A DNA stretch of 59,985 bases. Origin: Ideonella aquatica (GTDB taxonomy: Bacteria > Pseudomonadota > Gammaproteobacteria > Burkholderiales > Burkholderiaceae_C). Of this stretch, positions 8,750 through 17,425 are shown one piece after another (positions within the stretch are counted from its first letter, which is position 1; every line of letters starts with the position of its first letter). The stretch lies in NCBI RefSeq assembly GCF_018069755.1, contig NZ_JAGQDE010000024.1, positions 1 to 59,985 on the forward strand. Reading direction: 5' to 3'. Below the pieces are notes generated by a model. It was not told the origin of the DNA, did not search any database, and saw only the letters and a program-made list of their open reading frames with translations. Made by a program: the position numbers and the translations under genes.

Positions 8750-10324
8750 TCAGTGCGCGCCGGCGGCGTCGGCCGGCGGCGCCTGGCGCGGCGGGCGCCG
8801 TGCCACCCAGACCAGCGCGATCAGCGCCAGGAAGATCATCGACGAGGCCAGGAAGATGTCGTCGGCCGCGCGGGTGTAGGCCTGCTGGTCGACCAGCCGG
8901 TTGATCTGCGCCAGTGCCTGCTCGCGCGACAGGCCGGCGGCCTGCAGGTTGGCCAGCGTGCTGGCCAGCGCACCGCCCTGCCCGCTGCCCAGGGCCTCGC
9001 TGAGGTGGGCGTGGTGCAGGGCCGCGCGGTCGTCCCACAACGTGGTGGAGATCGAGGTGCCCATCGCCCCCGCGGTGATGCGGGTGAAGTTGGACAGGCC
9101 GGCTGCGGCGGGGATGCGATCAGGCGTCACGCCAGCCAGCGTCAGCGTGGTCAGCGGGATGAAGAACATCGCCATCGCCGCGCCCTGCACCAGGGTCGGC
9201 ACCATGATGTGCGCCAGGTCGGTCTGGACGGTGAACTGTGAGCGCGCCCACAGCACGCCAGCGAAGATCACGAAGGCCACGCTGGCCATCCAGCGCGGAT
9301 CCCAGACCGTGACCTTGCGGCCCGCCAGCGGCGTCAGCAGGATCGCCAGCAGGCCCACCGGCGCCAGCGCCAGGCCGGCGCTGGTGGCGGTGTAGCCCAT
9401 CCACTGCTGCAGCCACAGCGGCATCAGCACCACGTTGCCGAAGAACAGGCCGTAGGCAATGGACAGCGAGGCGGCACCGAAGACGAAGTTGCGTCGCTGG
9501 AAGAAGCGCAGGTCCACCACCGGATGCTCGGCGCTCAGCTCCCAGACCACGAACACCGCCAGACCCACGACCGCGGTGATCGCCAGGCCGACGATCAGCG
9601 GCGACGCGAACCAGTCCAGCTCCTTGCCCTTGTCCAGCATCAGCTGCAGCGAGCCGATCCACAGCACCAGCAGGCCCAGGCCCACGGCGTCGATCGGCAG
9701 CGTGCGGATCGGCGTCTCGCGCTTGCGGTAAATGGCCCAGGTCAGGCCGGCGGCGAACAGGCCCACGGGCACGTTGATGTAGAAGATCCAGGGCCAGCTG
9801 ATGTTGTCGGTGATCCAGCCGCCCAGCAGGGGCCCGACCACCGGCGCCACCAGCGTGGTCATGCCCCACAGCGCCAAGGCCAGGCCGGTCTTGTGCGGTG
9901 GGTAGGTGGCCATCAAGAGGGTCTGTGACAGCGGGATCATCGGCCCGGCCACCAGGCCCTGCAGCACCCGGAACGCCACCAGCCACTCCAGCGACGGCGC
10001 AAAGCCGCACAGCCAGCTGGCCAGCACGAACAGCAGCACCGTGGCCACGAACAGGCGCACCGCGCCGAAGCGCTGCACCAGCCAGCCGGTCAGCGGCACC
10101 GAGATCGCGTTGGCGATGCCGAAGCTGGTGATGACCCAGGTGCCCTGGCCGGGGCTGACACCCAGGTCACCCGCGATCGCCGGCAGCGACACATTGGCGA
10201 TCGACGAGTCCAGCACGTTCATGAAGGTCGCCAGCGACAGCGACAGCGTGCCCAGCAGCAGCGGCGTGCCGCTCAGCGGTGGCGGCCGGGGCGGCTGGCC
10301 CTGCGGCGCGGCATCATCGGCCAT
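8750..10324 (-). CDS. emrB: EmrB/QacA-type MFS drug efflux transporter
   Basis: A 524-residue DHA2-family transporter with about 14 hydrophobic segments. Signatures include 'FMNVLDSSIANVSLPAIAGDLG' in segment 1 (conserved Asp), 'WVITSFGIANAISVPLTGWL' in segment 2 and 'RFGAVRLF' in the loop. The motif C region 'GMTTLVAPVVGPLLGGWITD' in segment 5 marks antiporters. It would pump hydrophobic drugs or uncouplers through the EmrA adaptor and the NodT-type outer-membrane channel encoded upstream in the same operon. The start chosen is ATG 10324, 13 nt after the emrA stop; the longer open frame upstream overlaps emrA and is not needed. Confidence 0.9.
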   Translation of the reverse strand: MADDAAPQGQPPRPPPLSGTPLLLGTLSLSLATFMNVLDSSIANVSLPAIAGDLGVSPGQGTWVITSFGIANAISVPLTGWLVQRFGAVRLFVATVLLFVLASWLCGFAPSLEWLVAFRVLQGLVAGPMIPLSQTLLMATYPPHKTGLALALWGMTTLVAPVVGPLLGGWITDNISWPWIFYINVPVGLFAAGLTWAIYRKRETPIRTLPIDAVGLGLLVLWIGSLQLMLDKGKELDWFASPLIVGLAITAVVGLAVFVVWELSAEHPVVDLRFFQRRNFVFGAASLSIAYGLFFGNVVLMPLWLQQWMGYTATSAGLALAPVGLLAILLTPLAGRKVTVWDPRWMASVAFVIFAGVLWARSQFTVQTDLAHIMVPTLVQGAAMAMFFIPLTTLTLAGVTPDRIPAAAGLSNFTRITAGAMGTSISTTLWDDRAALHHAHLSEALGSGQGGALASTLANLQAAGLSREQALAQINRLVDQQAYTRAADDIFLASSMIFLALIALVWVARRPPRQAPPADAAGAH

Positions 10325-10337
10325 GGTGCCCGGCCCC

Positions 10338-11549
10338 TCAGTGAACCTGGCCGCGGCCCAGCGCGGCGGCCACGATGCGCTGGACATCGGCATCGGCCGC
10401 CTGCTGCTGCGCCTCGAAGACGGTGGTGCGGGCCAGCGGCTCGGTGCGCGGCGCATCGGCCAGCGACTTGCCGGAGGCGTCCTGGGTGTCCACGCTGACC
10501 TCCATCGACAGCCCTACGCGCAGCGGATGCTCGGCCAGCTCCTTCGGGTCCAGCGCGATGCGCACCGGCACCCGCTGCACCACCTTGATCCAGTTGCCGG
10601 TGGCGTTCTGTGCCGGCAGCAGCGCGAAGGCCGCGCCGGTGCCGGCGCCCAGGCCGGCGATGCGGCCATGGAAGACCACCTGGTCGCCGAACACATCGGC
10701 CGTCAGCTCGGCCGGCTGGCCGATGCGCAGGTCCTTCAGCTGGCCTTCCTTGAAGTTGGCGTCCACCCACAGCTGGTTCATCGCCACCACCGTCAGCAGC
10801 GGGGTGCCGGCCTGCACGCGCTGACCCAGCTGCACGTTGCGCTTGGCCACATGGCCGTCGATCGGTGCCACCAGGGCGACACGCTGCAGCGCCAGGTGGG
10901 CCTCACGCACCTTGGCGGCGGCGCGCAGCACGTTGGGGTGCTGCTCGACGCTGGTGCCGTCGGTCTGCGTCAGGCCGGCGGCCAATTGGTCGCGCGCGGC
11001 CTGGGCCGCCGACTGCGCCGCCGCCAGCGCGCTGCGCGCGGCGGCCTGCTGCGCCTTGGCGTGGTTGAACTCCTCCTGCCCGACCAGGCCCTCGCCCACC
11101 AGCGGGGCACGGCGCTTGACGTCGTCGTCGGCGCGAGCGAGCTCGGCCTGGACGCGGCCCACGTCGGCCTCGCGCAGCGCGATCTGCGCCTTCAGGGTGG
11201 TGTTGTTGGCGTACAGCGCACGCACCTCGCGCACCGTCTGGTCCAGCGTGGCCTCGGCCTGGGCCAGGGCCACCCGGGCCTCGGCCGGGTCCAGTGCCAC
11301 CAGCACCTGGCCGGCGCGCACGGCGTCGTTGTCGTCGGCGCCCAGCGACACCACCGTGCCGCCGATCTGCGGCGTGATCTGCACCACGTTGCCGCCCACA
11401 TAGGCGTTGTCGGTGCTCTGCTGGTGGCGGCCATGCAGCCAGTGCCAGCCGGCCCAGGCGCCGCCGGCCAGCAGCACGACCAGGGCGATCGCGGTCAGGC
11501 CGCGCGCGCGGGCCGGGTTGGAGGTGGGGGGAGAGGCGGGAGCGTTCAT
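10338..11549 (-). CDS. emrA: EmrA/HlyD-type periplasmic adaptor of drug efflux
   Basis: A 403-residue membrane fusion protein: one N-terminal membrane anchor (about residues 17-35), a lipoyl/barrel-sandwich half ('NAYVGGNVVQITPQIGGTVVSL'), a long alpha-helical hairpin rich in Ala, Arg and Gln (about 95-220), the second lipoyl half ('VALVAPIDGHVAKRNVQLGQ') and a beta-barrel domain. It bridges the inner-membrane EmrB pump and an outer-membrane channel. It sits between the NodT-type gene (27 nt upstream) and emrB (13 nt downstream), all on the minus strand behind the MarR regulator. Confidence 0.93.
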   Translation of the reverse strand: MNAPASPPTSNPARARGLTAIALVVLLAGGAWAGWHWLHGRHQQSTDNAYVGGNVVQITPQIGGTVVSLGADDNDAVRAGQVLVALDPAEARVALAQAEATLDQTVREVRALYANNTTLKAQIALREADVGRVQAELARADDDVKRRAPLVGEGLVGQEEFNHAKAQQAAARSALAAAQSAAQAARDQLAAGLTQTDGTSVEQHPNVLRAAAKVREAHLALQRVALVAPIDGHVAKRNVQLGQRVQAGTPLLTVVAMNQLWVDANFKEGQLKDLRIGQPAELTADVFGDQVVFHGRIAGLGAGTGAAFALLPAQNATGNWIKVVQRVPVRIALDPKELAEHPLRVGLSMEVSVDTQDASGKSLADAPRTEPLARTTVFEAQQQAADADVQRIVAAALGRGQVH

Positions 11550-11576
11550 CGTCGTCTTTCGTTCGTGCGCGGTCGC

Positions 11577-13001
11577 TCAGCGGGCCGCCAGTGCGGTGTC
11601 GTCGGTCCAGCCACCGCCCAACGCCTTCATCAGGACAATGCGGTTGTCGAGCTGGCGGGCCTGCAGGTCCACGGCGTGGCGGCGCTGGGCCAGCACGGCG
11701 GTTTCGGTGGCCAGCACGGTGAGCTGGTTGCCCAGGCCGGCGTCGTAGCGCTTCTCGGCGATCTGGTGGGCCCGCTCAGCCGCGGCCAGGGCGCGCGCCT
11801 GCTCGGCGCGCTGGCGCTGCAGCGACTGTTCGGAGGCCAGCGCATCGCCGGTCTCGCGCACCGCCTCGAGCAGCGTGGCGTTGTACTGGGCGATCGCGGC
11901 GTTGCGCTCGGACTCGCGGCCCTGCAGCGCGGCGCGCAGGCGGCCGCCGTCGAACAGCGGCAGGCGCAGCGCGGGCTGCACGCCCAGTTGGCGGCTGCCC
12001 AGGTCGAACACGCGGTCCAGGCCCAGCGCCGACAGGCCCGCGTAGGCCACCAGGTTGATGCTGGGATAGAAGGCGGCCTCGGCGGCACGCACGTCGGCCA
12101 GGCCAGCCTCGACGCGCCAGCGCGCCGCCACCAGATCGGGTCGTCGGCCCAGCAGGTCGGCGCCCAGCGCGGTCGGCAGCGCGGGACTGCGCAGCGCGTC
12201 CAGGCGCGGCGCTAGGCCGCTCAGCGCGTCGGGCGCCTGCCCGCTGAGCACGGCCAACTGGCGACGCAGCAGCGTGAGCTGTTCGTCCAGCGCTTCGAGC
12301 TGCACGCGCAGGTCGGGCAGCGCGGCATCGGCCTGCACCTGCTCGGCGCGCGTGTCCAGACCGGCGGCCACGCGGCGCTGGGTGATCTGGCGGATGCGCT
12401 CGCGCTGCGCCCACTGGGCCTGCAGCACCTCGCGCTGTGCCAGCAGCCGGGCCAGCGCCACATGGCCGCGGGCGATCTGCGCGGCCAGGCCATTGGCGGC
12501 GGCAGCGGCGTCGGCACGGGCCGCACGGGCCTGGCCCAGCGCCGCCGCCTGCTCGGCGGCCTGGGCGCCGAACAGGTCGGGTGACCAGGCCAGTGCGGCC
12601 TGCAGCTCGCCCGAGCTCCAGGTGTCACCAGCAATGGGCGCAGGCACCAAGCCATGTTCCGAGTAGCGCTGGCGCGTCAGGCTGGCGCTCAGCTGGGCCT
12701 GCGGGCCATGGGTGGCCCCCAGCACATCGGCCTGGGCCTGGGCGCGGCGCACGCGCTCGCGTGCCACCGCCAGCCCGGGCTGATCGCGCAGGGCCTGCTC
12801 GATCAGCGCGTCAAGCTGGGCATCGCCCAGCACGCGCCACCAGTGGGCGTCGGGCAAGGCATCGGTCTGCGCGGCCAGCACCAGGGCGTGACCATCGTCG
12901 AGCCGGGCAGCTGGCGCACGCTCACCGGGGGTGGCGCAGCCGGCCAGCAACGCGACGCTCAGGCCCAGCGCGGCCAGACGCTGGCGGGTTGGAGAGGTCA
13001 T
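11577..13001 (-). CDS. NodT-type outer-membrane efflux lipoprotein
   Basis: A 474-residue TolC-like channel protein. The lipoprotein signal is a short basic start, a hydrophobic run and the lipobox LLAGC near residue 20. Two outer-membrane-efflux repeats with long coiled-coil helices follow. 'LLGRRPDLVAARWRVEAGLADVRAAEAAFYPSINL' region features (only partly quoted here: GRRPDL, AAEAAFYPS) are characteristic of NodT/OprM proteins. It forms the exit duct for the EmrAB pair. The ATG at 13001 overlaps the marR stop by 4 nt (ATGA), which favours this start over the upstream extension. Confidence 0.9.
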   Translation of the reverse strand: MTSPTRQRLAALGLSVALLAGCATPGERAPAARLDDGHALVLAAQTDALPDAHWWRVLGDAQLDALIEQALRDQPGLAVARERVRRAQAQADVLGATHGPQAQLSASLTRQRYSEHGLVPAPIAGDTWSSGELQAALAWSPDLFGAQAAEQAAALGQARAARADAAAAANGLAAQIARGHVALARLLAQREVLQAQWAQRERIRQITQRRVAAGLDTRAEQVQADAALPDLRVQLEALDEQLTLLRRQLAVLSGQAPDALSGLAPRLDALRSPALPTALGADLLGRRPDLVAARWRVEAGLADVRAAEAAFYPSINLVAYAGLSALGLDRVFDLGSRQLGVQPALRLPLFDGGRLRAALQGRESERNAAIAQYNATLLEAVRETGDALASEQSLQRQRAEQARALAAAERAHQIAEKRYDAGLGNQLTVLATETAVLAQRRHAVDLQARQLDNRIVLMKALGGGWTDDTALAAR

Positions 13002-13510
13002 GCCGGCTCCTTGGGTTCGGCGGGATCGCCGCCCTGGCGCAGGCGCTCGCCATTGGCCAGCATGCGCGTCAGCAGATCGACCAGGGTGCGCCACTCGTCG
13101 TGGCTGAAGCCGCGCAGGTGGCCGTTGAGCACCTCGGCCAGCACCTGGGGCACGCGGCGCGCCACCTTGCGGCCTTCGTCGGTCAGCACCAGGTTGACCA
13201 CGCGGCGGTCCTCGGTGGAGCGCTCGCGCCGCACCAGGCCCTTGGCCTCGAGGCGGTCGAGCGAGCGGGTCATCGCGCCCGGGTCAATTTCCAGGTCGCG
13301 CGCCAGGCCGGCCACGGTGTGGCCCTCCTTCATCACCAGCTTGTACAGCGGCAGCCACTGCACATAGGTCAGGTCGCAGCTGGCCAGTTGGGCATCGGCC
13401 TGCGCCAGGATGGAGCTGATGACCTTGCGCATCAGGTAGCCCACGCTCTCGTCGGGCCGGTACTGGCCCGGCTGGTAGAAGGCGGCGGGCTCGGTGTCTT
13501 TCTTCGGCAT
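12998..13510 (-). CDS. MarR-family transcriptional regulator of the efflux operon
   Basis: A 170-residue winged-helix dimeric regulator. The recognition part is 'TVAGLARDLEIDPGAMTRSLDRLEAKGLVRRE', followed by the wing 'STEDRRVVNLVLTDEGRKVARRV', the MarR signature. It is the first gene of the operon marR-nodT-emrA-emrB, and probably represses the operon until a ligand (a phenolic or drug) releases it. Candidate operator repeats lie 16-37 nt upstream of its start. Length and motif order are ordinary for the family. Confidence 0.92.
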   Translation of the reverse strand: MPKKDTEPAAFYQPGQYRPDESVGYLMRKVISSILAQADAQLASCDLTYVQWLPLYKLVMKEGHTVAGLARDLEIDPGAMTRSLDRLEAKGLVRRERSTEDRRVVNLVLTDEGRKVARRVPQVLAEVLNGHLRGFSHDEWRTLVDLLTRMLANGERLRQGGDPAEPKEPA

Positions 13511-13525
13511 GCGCTGCAGTTTAAT

Positions 13526-13547
13526 TGCCTATGCAATCATTGCCTGA
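13526..13547 (-). promoter_or_regulatory. Candidate MarR operator: nested ATTGC/GCAAT repeats
   Basis: The sequence contains ATTGC-CTAT-GCAAT (13526-13539) and, sharing an arm, GCAAT-C-ATTGC (13535-13545). ATTGCCT is also repeated directly at 13526 and 13541, 15 nt apart. This AT-rich cluster lies between the marR start (13510) and the divergent ABC exporter gene (13630). Its position and symmetry fit an autoregulatory MarR-dimer site. No clean -35/-10 pair could be fixed on the minus strand. Confidence 0.5.
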
Positions 13548-13629
13548 GCATTATTTGAATAGTCCAGTGTTTTGACAGGGTTTATGCGGGGGCGCGTCCC
13601 AGGCCCCCTCGGCTGCCTACACTGCAGCC

Positions 13630-15417
13630 ATGGCCAATCGTCCCGACCGTCCCACCGGCAGCAGCCCGCAATCGCTGTCCGGCCTGCTGCCCTTTCTGCG
13701 TCCCTACCGCCTGCAGATCGCGCTGGCACTGCTCTTCCTCATCATGGCGGCGGTCTCCACGCTGCTGCTGCCGGCGGCGCTGAAGTCGCTGGTCGACCAG
13801 GGCATCGTGGCGGCCGATCCGGGGCAGCGCGTGATGGCGCTGCGCGAGCATTTCCTGGCGCTGTTCGGCGTGGGCGCGGCGCTGGGCGTGTTCTCGGCCA
13901 GCCGCTTCTACATGGTGACCTGGCTGGGCGAGCGCATCACCGCCGACCTGCGCGATGCCGTCTACGCGCATGTGCTGCAGCAAAGCCCCGAGTTCTTCGA
14001 GACCACCGCCACCGGCGAGGTGCTCTCGCGCCTGACCACCGACACCACGCTGGTGCAGACGGTGGTGGGATCGAGCCTCAGCATGGGCCTGCGCAACACC
14101 GTGATGGGCATCGGTGCGCTGGCGATGCTGATCGTCACCAACCCCTGGGTGATGTTCCAGGTGATGGGCATCCTGGTGGTGGTGGTGCTGCCGGCGCTGG
14201 CCTTCGGCCGCCGGGTGCGCAAGCTCAGCCGCGCCAGCCAGGACCGCGTGGCCGATTCGTCAGCGATTGCCGCCGAGGTACTCAACGCGATGCCGGTGGT
14301 GCAGAGCTATGTGGCCGAACCGCGCGAGGCCGCGCGCTTCTCGGCCGCCACCGAGGCCGCCTTCGACACCGCCCGCAAACGCACCCGCGTGCGCTCCTTC
14401 CTGGTGGCCTTCCTGATCACCGCCACGTTCGGCGCGCTGCTGTGGGGCCTGTACCAGGGCACGCAGGCGGTGCTGCAGGGCGAGATCAGCGCCGGCCACC
14501 TGGGCCAGACGGTGCTGTACGTGATCCTGCTGGTCAGCTCGGTGGCGGTGCTGTCCGAGGTGTGGGGCGACCTGCTGCGCGCCGCCGGTGCCACCGAACG
14601 CCTGATGGAGCTGCTGCACGCCCGCTCCCCGATCGAATCGCCGGCCACGCCGCAGCCGCTGCCGGCCACGCGCGGCGGCTCGGCGCTGCAGTTGCAGGGC
14701 GTGCGTTTCCGCTACCCGTCGCGGCCGCAGCAGGCGGCGCTGGACGACATCAGCCTGAGCGTGCAACCCGGCGAGACCGTGGCCCTGGTCGGCCCCAGCG
14801 GTGCCGGCAAGAGCACCGTGCTGCAGCTGCTGCTGCGCTTCTACGATGTGGCCGAGGGCTCGGTGCAGGTGGACGGCGTGGACGTGCGCCAGGCCGACCT
14901 GGCCGCGCTGCGCGCGCGCATCGGCATCGTGCCGCAGGACAGCGTGATCTTCAGCGCCAGCGCGATGGAGAACATCCGCTACGGCCGCCCTGAGGCCACC
15001 GACGAGGAGGTCATCGCCGCCGCCAAGGCCGCCTTCGCGCACGACTTCATCCTGGCCCTGCCCGAGGGCTACGCCAGCTTCCTGGGCGAGCGCGGCGTGC
15101 GCCTGTCGGGCGGCCAGCGTCAGCGCCTGTCGATCGCGCGGGCGATGCTGAAGAACCCGCCGCTGCTGCTGCTGGACGAGGCCACCAGCGCGCTGGATGC
15201 CGAGAGCGAGCGCATGGTGCAGGCGGCGCTGGAATCCGCCATGCAGGACCGCACCACGCTGGTCATTGCCCACCGCCTGGCCACGGTGCAGCGCGCCGAC
15301 CGCATCGTCGTGCTGGAACACGGCCGCATCGTCGAGCAGGGCACGCACGCCGAACTGGTGGCGCGCGGCGGGCTGTACGCGCGCCTGGCCGCAATGCAGT
15401 TCCAGACCGCTGGCTGA
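13630..15417 (+). CDS. MsbA-like ABC exporter (fused permease and ATPase)
   Basis: A 595-residue half-transporter: six membrane segments (about residues 25-320) and a C-terminal nucleotide-binding domain. The Walker A GPSGAGKST is at 388-396, the signature is LSGGQRQRLSIARAML, and the Walker B/D-loop is LLLLDEATSALD. The switch His is in 'LVIAHRLATVQ'. It belongs to the MsbA/lipid-and-drug exporter group; MsbA proper is often recognised by context (lpxK), which is absent here, so the substrate is open. A TACACT hexamer ends 6 nt before the ATG and no ribosome-binding site is seen. Its stop is joined directly to the converging acyltransferase stop. Confidence 0.88.
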   Translation: MANRPDRPTGSSPQSLSGLLPFLRPYRLQIALALLFLIMAAVSTLLLPAALKSLVDQGIVAADPGQRVMALREHFLALFGVGAALGVFSASRFYMVTWLGERITADLRDAVYAHVLQQSPEFFETTATGEVLSRLTTDTTLVQTVVGSSLSMGLRNTVMGIGALAMLIVTNPWVMFQVMGILVVVVLPALAFGRRVRKLSRASQDRVADSSAIAAEVLNAMPVVQSYVAEPREAARFSAATEAAFDTARKRTRVRSFLVAFLITATFGALLWGLYQGTQAVLQGEISAGHLGQTVLYVILLVSSVAVLSEVWGDLLRAAGATERLMELLHARSPIESPATPQPLPATRGGSALQLQGVRFRYPSRPQQAALDDISLSVQPGETVALVGPSGAGKSTVLQLLLRFYDVAEGSVQVDGVDVRQADLAALRARIGIVPQDSVIFSASAMENIRYGRPEATDEEVIAAAKAAFAHDFILALPEGYASFLGERGVRLSGGQRQRLSIARAMLKNPPLLLLDEATSALDAESERMVQAALESAMQDRTTLVIAHRLATVQRADRIVVLEHGRIVEQGTHAELVARGGLYARLAAMQFQTAG

Positions 15418-16527
15418 TCACGCGCCCAGCCAGGGCGCCAGCCCGCGCCAGCGCAGCGCGGCGGCCGCCGCCATCAGCGAGATCGCCAGCGTGCCGACCA
15501 GCACGAGCGTGGCCTCCAGCCCCGGCGCCAGGCCCAGCGGCTTGAGCGCCACCAGCAGGCCGATCAGCACGGTCTGGTGCAGCACATAGACCGGAAAGAC
15601 CAGGCGCGAGGCCGTGCGCGTGTGCGCCGTGGTCCGGCCCAGCCATCGATGACCGAAGCCCAGCGCTGCCAGCACGCCACACCATTGCTCCAGCGCGAAG
15701 CCGGCGCGTGCCAGCACCAGCGGCATCTGATCGCCCCCGCTCTGCGCCGCGCCCCAGCCCAGCAGCACCCCACCCAGCGCCCACCAGCGCAGGCGCTCGA
15801 TCGCCAGCCAGGCCCCGGGCGTGCGCGCCAGCAGCGCGCCGACCAGGAAGGCCGGCAGGTACTGCGCGTGGGCCAGGGGGTCGTGGATCAGATCGTGCGT
15901 GACCTCGAACCAGGGCCGCAGCGCCAGGCGCAACACCGCGAGCAGCAGCCACGGCAGCGCCAGCAGGCTGAGCGCGCCCAGGCGCGGCGCCAGCCAGGCG
16001 CCAGCCCGGTCCAGCGCACCCGGCCAGCGGCGCAGCAGCGCCCACAGGCCCGCGGTGTACAGCATCAGGTAGGGCAGGAACCACAGGTGGTTCCAGGTGG
16101 GCAGCACCAGGCAGGCGCCGGCCGCGTCGCAGAAGCCGCCGTAGCCGCGCAGGTACAGGCCCATGAACGCGGCCAGGCTGCCGCCGTAGCCGAGCTGCTC
16201 GCGCACCTGCCACCAGGCCTGCGGCGGCACGATCAGCAGCACACCCGCCAGCAACGGAAGGCCCAGGCGTTTCAGGCGCGCACGCAACCAGCCCGGTGCG
16301 GCGCCCGGCAGCAGCAGGCCGGTCACCGCGCCCGAAATCAGGAACAGCAGGCTCATGCGCCAGGGGTTCAGCAGCTGCATCCAGGGTTCCAGCGCCGCGC
16401 TGGTGGTCGATCCTTTCACATGCCAGGGCCAGGGCACATAGGCCATGCCCAGGTGATAGAGCAGCAGCAGGCCCAGCGCGGCAATGCGCAGGTGATCCAG
16501 GAAGTGCAGGCGGCGGTCTGGGGTCAT
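15418..16527 (-). CDS. Acyltransferase 3 family membrane protein, OpgC-like
   Basis: A 369-residue integral membrane protein with about ten hydrophobic segments. The start 'RRLHFLDHLRIAALGLLLLYHLGMAY' contains the conserved Arg-x10-His pair of the acyltransferase 3 family. 'NHLWFLPYLMLYTAGLW' is typical of the OpgC/MdoC branch, which succinylates periplasmic glucans. The acceptor here could be a glucan or another surface polysaccharide. ATG 16527 is the first Met of the family-like region. Its promoter region is shared with the divergent thyA (48 nt between starts). Confidence 0.8.
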   Translation of the reverse strand: MTPDRRLHFLDHLRIAALGLLLLYHLGMAYVPWPWHVKGSTTSAALEPWMQLLNPWRMSLLFLISGAVTGLLLPGAAPGWLRARLKRLGLPLLAGVLLIVPPQAWWQVREQLGYGGSLAAFMGLYLRGYGGFCDAAGACLVLPTWNHLWFLPYLMLYTAGLWALLRRWPGALDRAGAWLAPRLGALSLLALPWLLLAVLRLALRPWFEVTHDLIHDPLAHAQYLPAFLVGALLARTPGAWLAIERLRWWALGGVLLGWGAAQSGGDQMPLVLARAGFALEQWCGVLAALGFGHRWLGRTTAHTRTASRLVFPVYVLHQTVLIGLLVALKPLGLAPGLEATLVLVGTLAISLMAAAAALRWRGLAPWLGA

Positions 16528-16575
16528 GGCAGGGGTGGCCAAGTGTGACACCGGCCGCGCGGGATAATCGCAGCC

Positions 16576-17415
16576 ATGAGTTCTGCCGCCCGTCCCGCTC
16601 GCTCCCAGTACGAAGATTTCATGCGCCATGTCTGGGAACACGGCGTGGCCAAGGGCGACCGCACCGGCACCGGCACGCGCAGCGTGTTCGGCCACCAGAT
16701 GCGCTTCGACCTGTCGGAGGGCTTTCCGCTGGTGACCACCAAGAAGGTCTTCCTGAAAGCCATCATCGTCGAGCTGCTGTGGTTCCTGCGTGGCGACAGC
16801 AACGTGAAGTGGCTGCAGGAGCGTGGCTGCACGATCTGGGACGAGTGGGCGCGCGAGGATGGCGAGCTCGGCCCCGTCTATGGTGTGCAGTGGCGCAACT
16901 GGCCCACGCCGGGGGGCGGCCACATCGACCAGATCGCCCAGGTCGTGCAGCAGCTCAAGACCAACCCGGACAGCCGCCGCATCATCGTCAGCGCCTGGAA
17001 CGTGGCCGAGCTCGACAAGATGGCGCTGATGCCCTGCCACGCCTTCTTCCAGTTCTATGTCGCGCCGGCCACCCAACCGGGCGGGCGCGGCAAGCTCAGC
17101 TGCCAGCTGTACCAGCGCAGCGCCGACATCTTCCTGGGCGTGCCCTTCAACATCGCCAGCTACGCGCTGCTGACCCACATGCTGGCCCAGCAGTGCGACC
17201 TGGACGTGGGCGATTTCATCTGGACCGGCGGCGACTGCCACCTCTACACCAACCACTTCGAGCAGGTGCAGACCCAGCTCGCGCGCACGCCCTTCCCCTA
17301 CCCGGTGCTGAACATCAAGCGCCGTCCCGACTCGATCTTCGACTACCAGTACGAGGACTTCGAGGTGCTGGAGTACCAGCACCACCCCGCCATCAAGGCG
17401 GACGTCGCGGTCTGA
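16576..17415 (+). CDS. thyA: Thymidylate synthase
   Basis: Makes dTMP from dUMP using methylenetetrahydrofolate. Conserved elements are '[31 protein letters not shown]', seen in part as DRTGTGTRS, the catalytic Cys154 in '[12 protein letters not shown]', '[23 protein letters not shown]' elements and the C-terminal 'IKADVAV'. The 279-residue length is slightly longer than the E. coli protein because of an extra loop near residues 160-170. GATAAT lies 7 nt before the ATG, so the mRNA may be leaderless. It heads a thyA-eamA-folA string. Confidence 0.98.
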   Translation: MSSAARPARSQYEDFMRHVWEHGVAKGDRTGTGTRSVFGHQMRFDLSEGFPLVTTKKVFLKAIIVELLWFLRGDSNVKWLQERGCTIWDEWAREDGELGPVYGVQWRNWPTPGGGHIDQIAQVVQQLKTNPDSRRIIVSAWNVAELDKMALMPCHAFFQFYVAPATQPGGRGKLSCQLYQRSADIFLGVPFNIASYALLTHMLAQQCDLDVGDFIWTGGDCHLYTNHFEQVQTQLARTPFPYPVLNIKRRPDSIFDYQYEDFEVLEYQHHPAIKADVAV

Positions 17416-17425
17416 AAGCCCTGTG

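Noticed and set aside
9906-12215. A 769-codon plus-strand open frame opposite emrA/emrB/nodT
   Set aside because: Repetitive Arg/His/Gln/Gly composition and no recognisable fold; the minus-strand genes carry all family motifs.
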